A stretch of DNA of 64,000 nucleotides from contig JABVXU010000321.1 of NCBI GenBank assembly GCA_013365365.1, forward strand, positions 1 through 64,000, given 5' to 3'. The notes beneath the pieces are model-generated. The model was not told where the DNA came from. It ran no database searches and worked only from the letters and a program-made list of their open reading frames with translations. Shown in pieces: positions 63,329-64,000 of the stretch (position 1 is its first letter; every line of letters begins with the position of its first letter). Made by a program: the position numbers and the translations under genes. Origin of the DNA: Cruorifilaria tuberocauda. Taxonomy: Eukaryota > Nematoda > Chromadorea > Rhabditida > Onchocercidae.

Positions 63329-64000
63329 GTTTACAAAGAACGTTCATCACGTGATGCATTCGTACTTGATCCGGTTAAAATGGCTGTATCACCTGATGGA
63401 AAATATGTCTTCATAATTGGTAGTCGAAAAGTTAGTTGGCATCAAAAAAAAAAAAAAGAAAATGGACGAATGAACCATATGATACTATCAAATAATTCCT
63501 TTATCTTTTTTTTTAAATTAAAATAAATTGAAATTTTAATTTTTAAAATTGTTAAAAATTGAAAATACCTGAAAATTTTTTCAGTTAAATAAAAACAATT
63601 TGATTAAAATAGGGTAAAATTTCATGCAAATTTTAGAAAAGAACCAAATGAAATACTTTAATCTCTCAACAATTACTTCTACTACTATAATATGATATTA
63701 AAATTTATCAAGTCAGATGAGATTGATTATGACCGATCAATTATCAAGGTTTACTTTTGTTTTAAAATTAACCTTTTGCGTAAAACAAAAGTAGATAGTG
63801 GTACCATCGGAAAATCGACCAATGGAATGGATCACGTCATTCAAAGTGGACGTGTTCGATTTAAGTGTGGAAGAACGTCGAACGTTACTTCTTAATGATT
63901 TATTCGATTTTGGTGATTACCTTGTGCATGTTTACGCTCTTGATAGTCATACACTTATTGTATTGGATTACAATCATCGTCAAACAACGCTACGACAACG
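63329..64000 (+). CDS. unrecognised gene, internal exons, runs off the window
   Basis: Two exons can be seen: 63329-63430 (34 codons) and 63795 to the window end (68 codons plus two bases), joined in phase 0. The first contains VKMAVSPDGKYVFIIGSRK, which resembles a beta-propeller blade (SPDG-x-Y-V-F). The second, starting IVVPSENRPMEW, is mostly alternating hydrophobic and polar residues and ends in a strand-like VYALDSHTLIVLDYNH. That suits a propeller or another beta-rich fold, but I do not recognise the family. No start codon was identified; the real 5' end may lie further upstream. Confidence 0.5.

Overview
The window is nuclear DNA of a nematode, most likely a filarial or other spirurid parasite. 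The evidence is very high A+T, genes split into many short exons by AT-rich introns, acceptors often of the TTTCAG type directly in front of start codons (likely spliced-leader sites), a TTAGGC-type telomere repeat inside an intron, and proteins of nematode families (LIM-transglutaminase LTD-1, MSP domain, EXC-4/EXL-1-like CLIC). Long ORFs are few because the genes are fragmented. I rebuilt the gene models by hand from reading frame, splice sites and intron phase. In every model listed as complete, the exon phases join without a break.

Layout. 1-5.1 kb: AT-rich intergenic DNA with ATT/ATC microsatellites and two tandem repeats. 5.4-13.9 kb (+): LTD-1, a LIM plus transglutaminase-like protein whose catalytic triad is lost. 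15.2-27.3 kb (-): three genes on one strand, in transcription order cysteinyl-tRNA synthetase, triosephosphate isomerase and the spliceosomal cyclophilin CWC27; this is a candidate operon. 28.5-29.5 kb (+): a small MSP-domain protein. 30.2-34.9 kb (-): a WW plus PIN-domain nuclease of the SWT1 type. 35.6-39.8 kb (+): COG8, head to head with SWT1. 42.0-45.8 kb (+): a BTB-BACK protein with a basic, Ser/Lys-rich tail. 46.9-50.3 kb (-): eIF3 subunit e. 52.4-55.1 kb (-): a CLIC-family, GST-fold protein. 55.1-63.3 kb: 8 kb without a gene I can support, with microsatellites and local duplications. 63.3-64 kb (+): exons of an unrecognised gene that runs off the window.

Most genes are housekeeping: translation (CysRS, eIF3e), glycolysis (TPI), splicing and nuclear RNA surveillance (CWC27, SWT1) and Golgi traffic (COG8). 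I saw no mobile element, CRISPR array, tRNA or rRNA gene, and no obvious bacterial (Wolbachia-like) insertion. I did not find a new multi-gene system. The most unusual points are the triad-less LTD-1, the intronic telomere repeat, copies of an exon fragment in the next intron of LTD-1, the CysRS-TPI-CWC27 cluster, and alternative 5' exons of the BTB gene.
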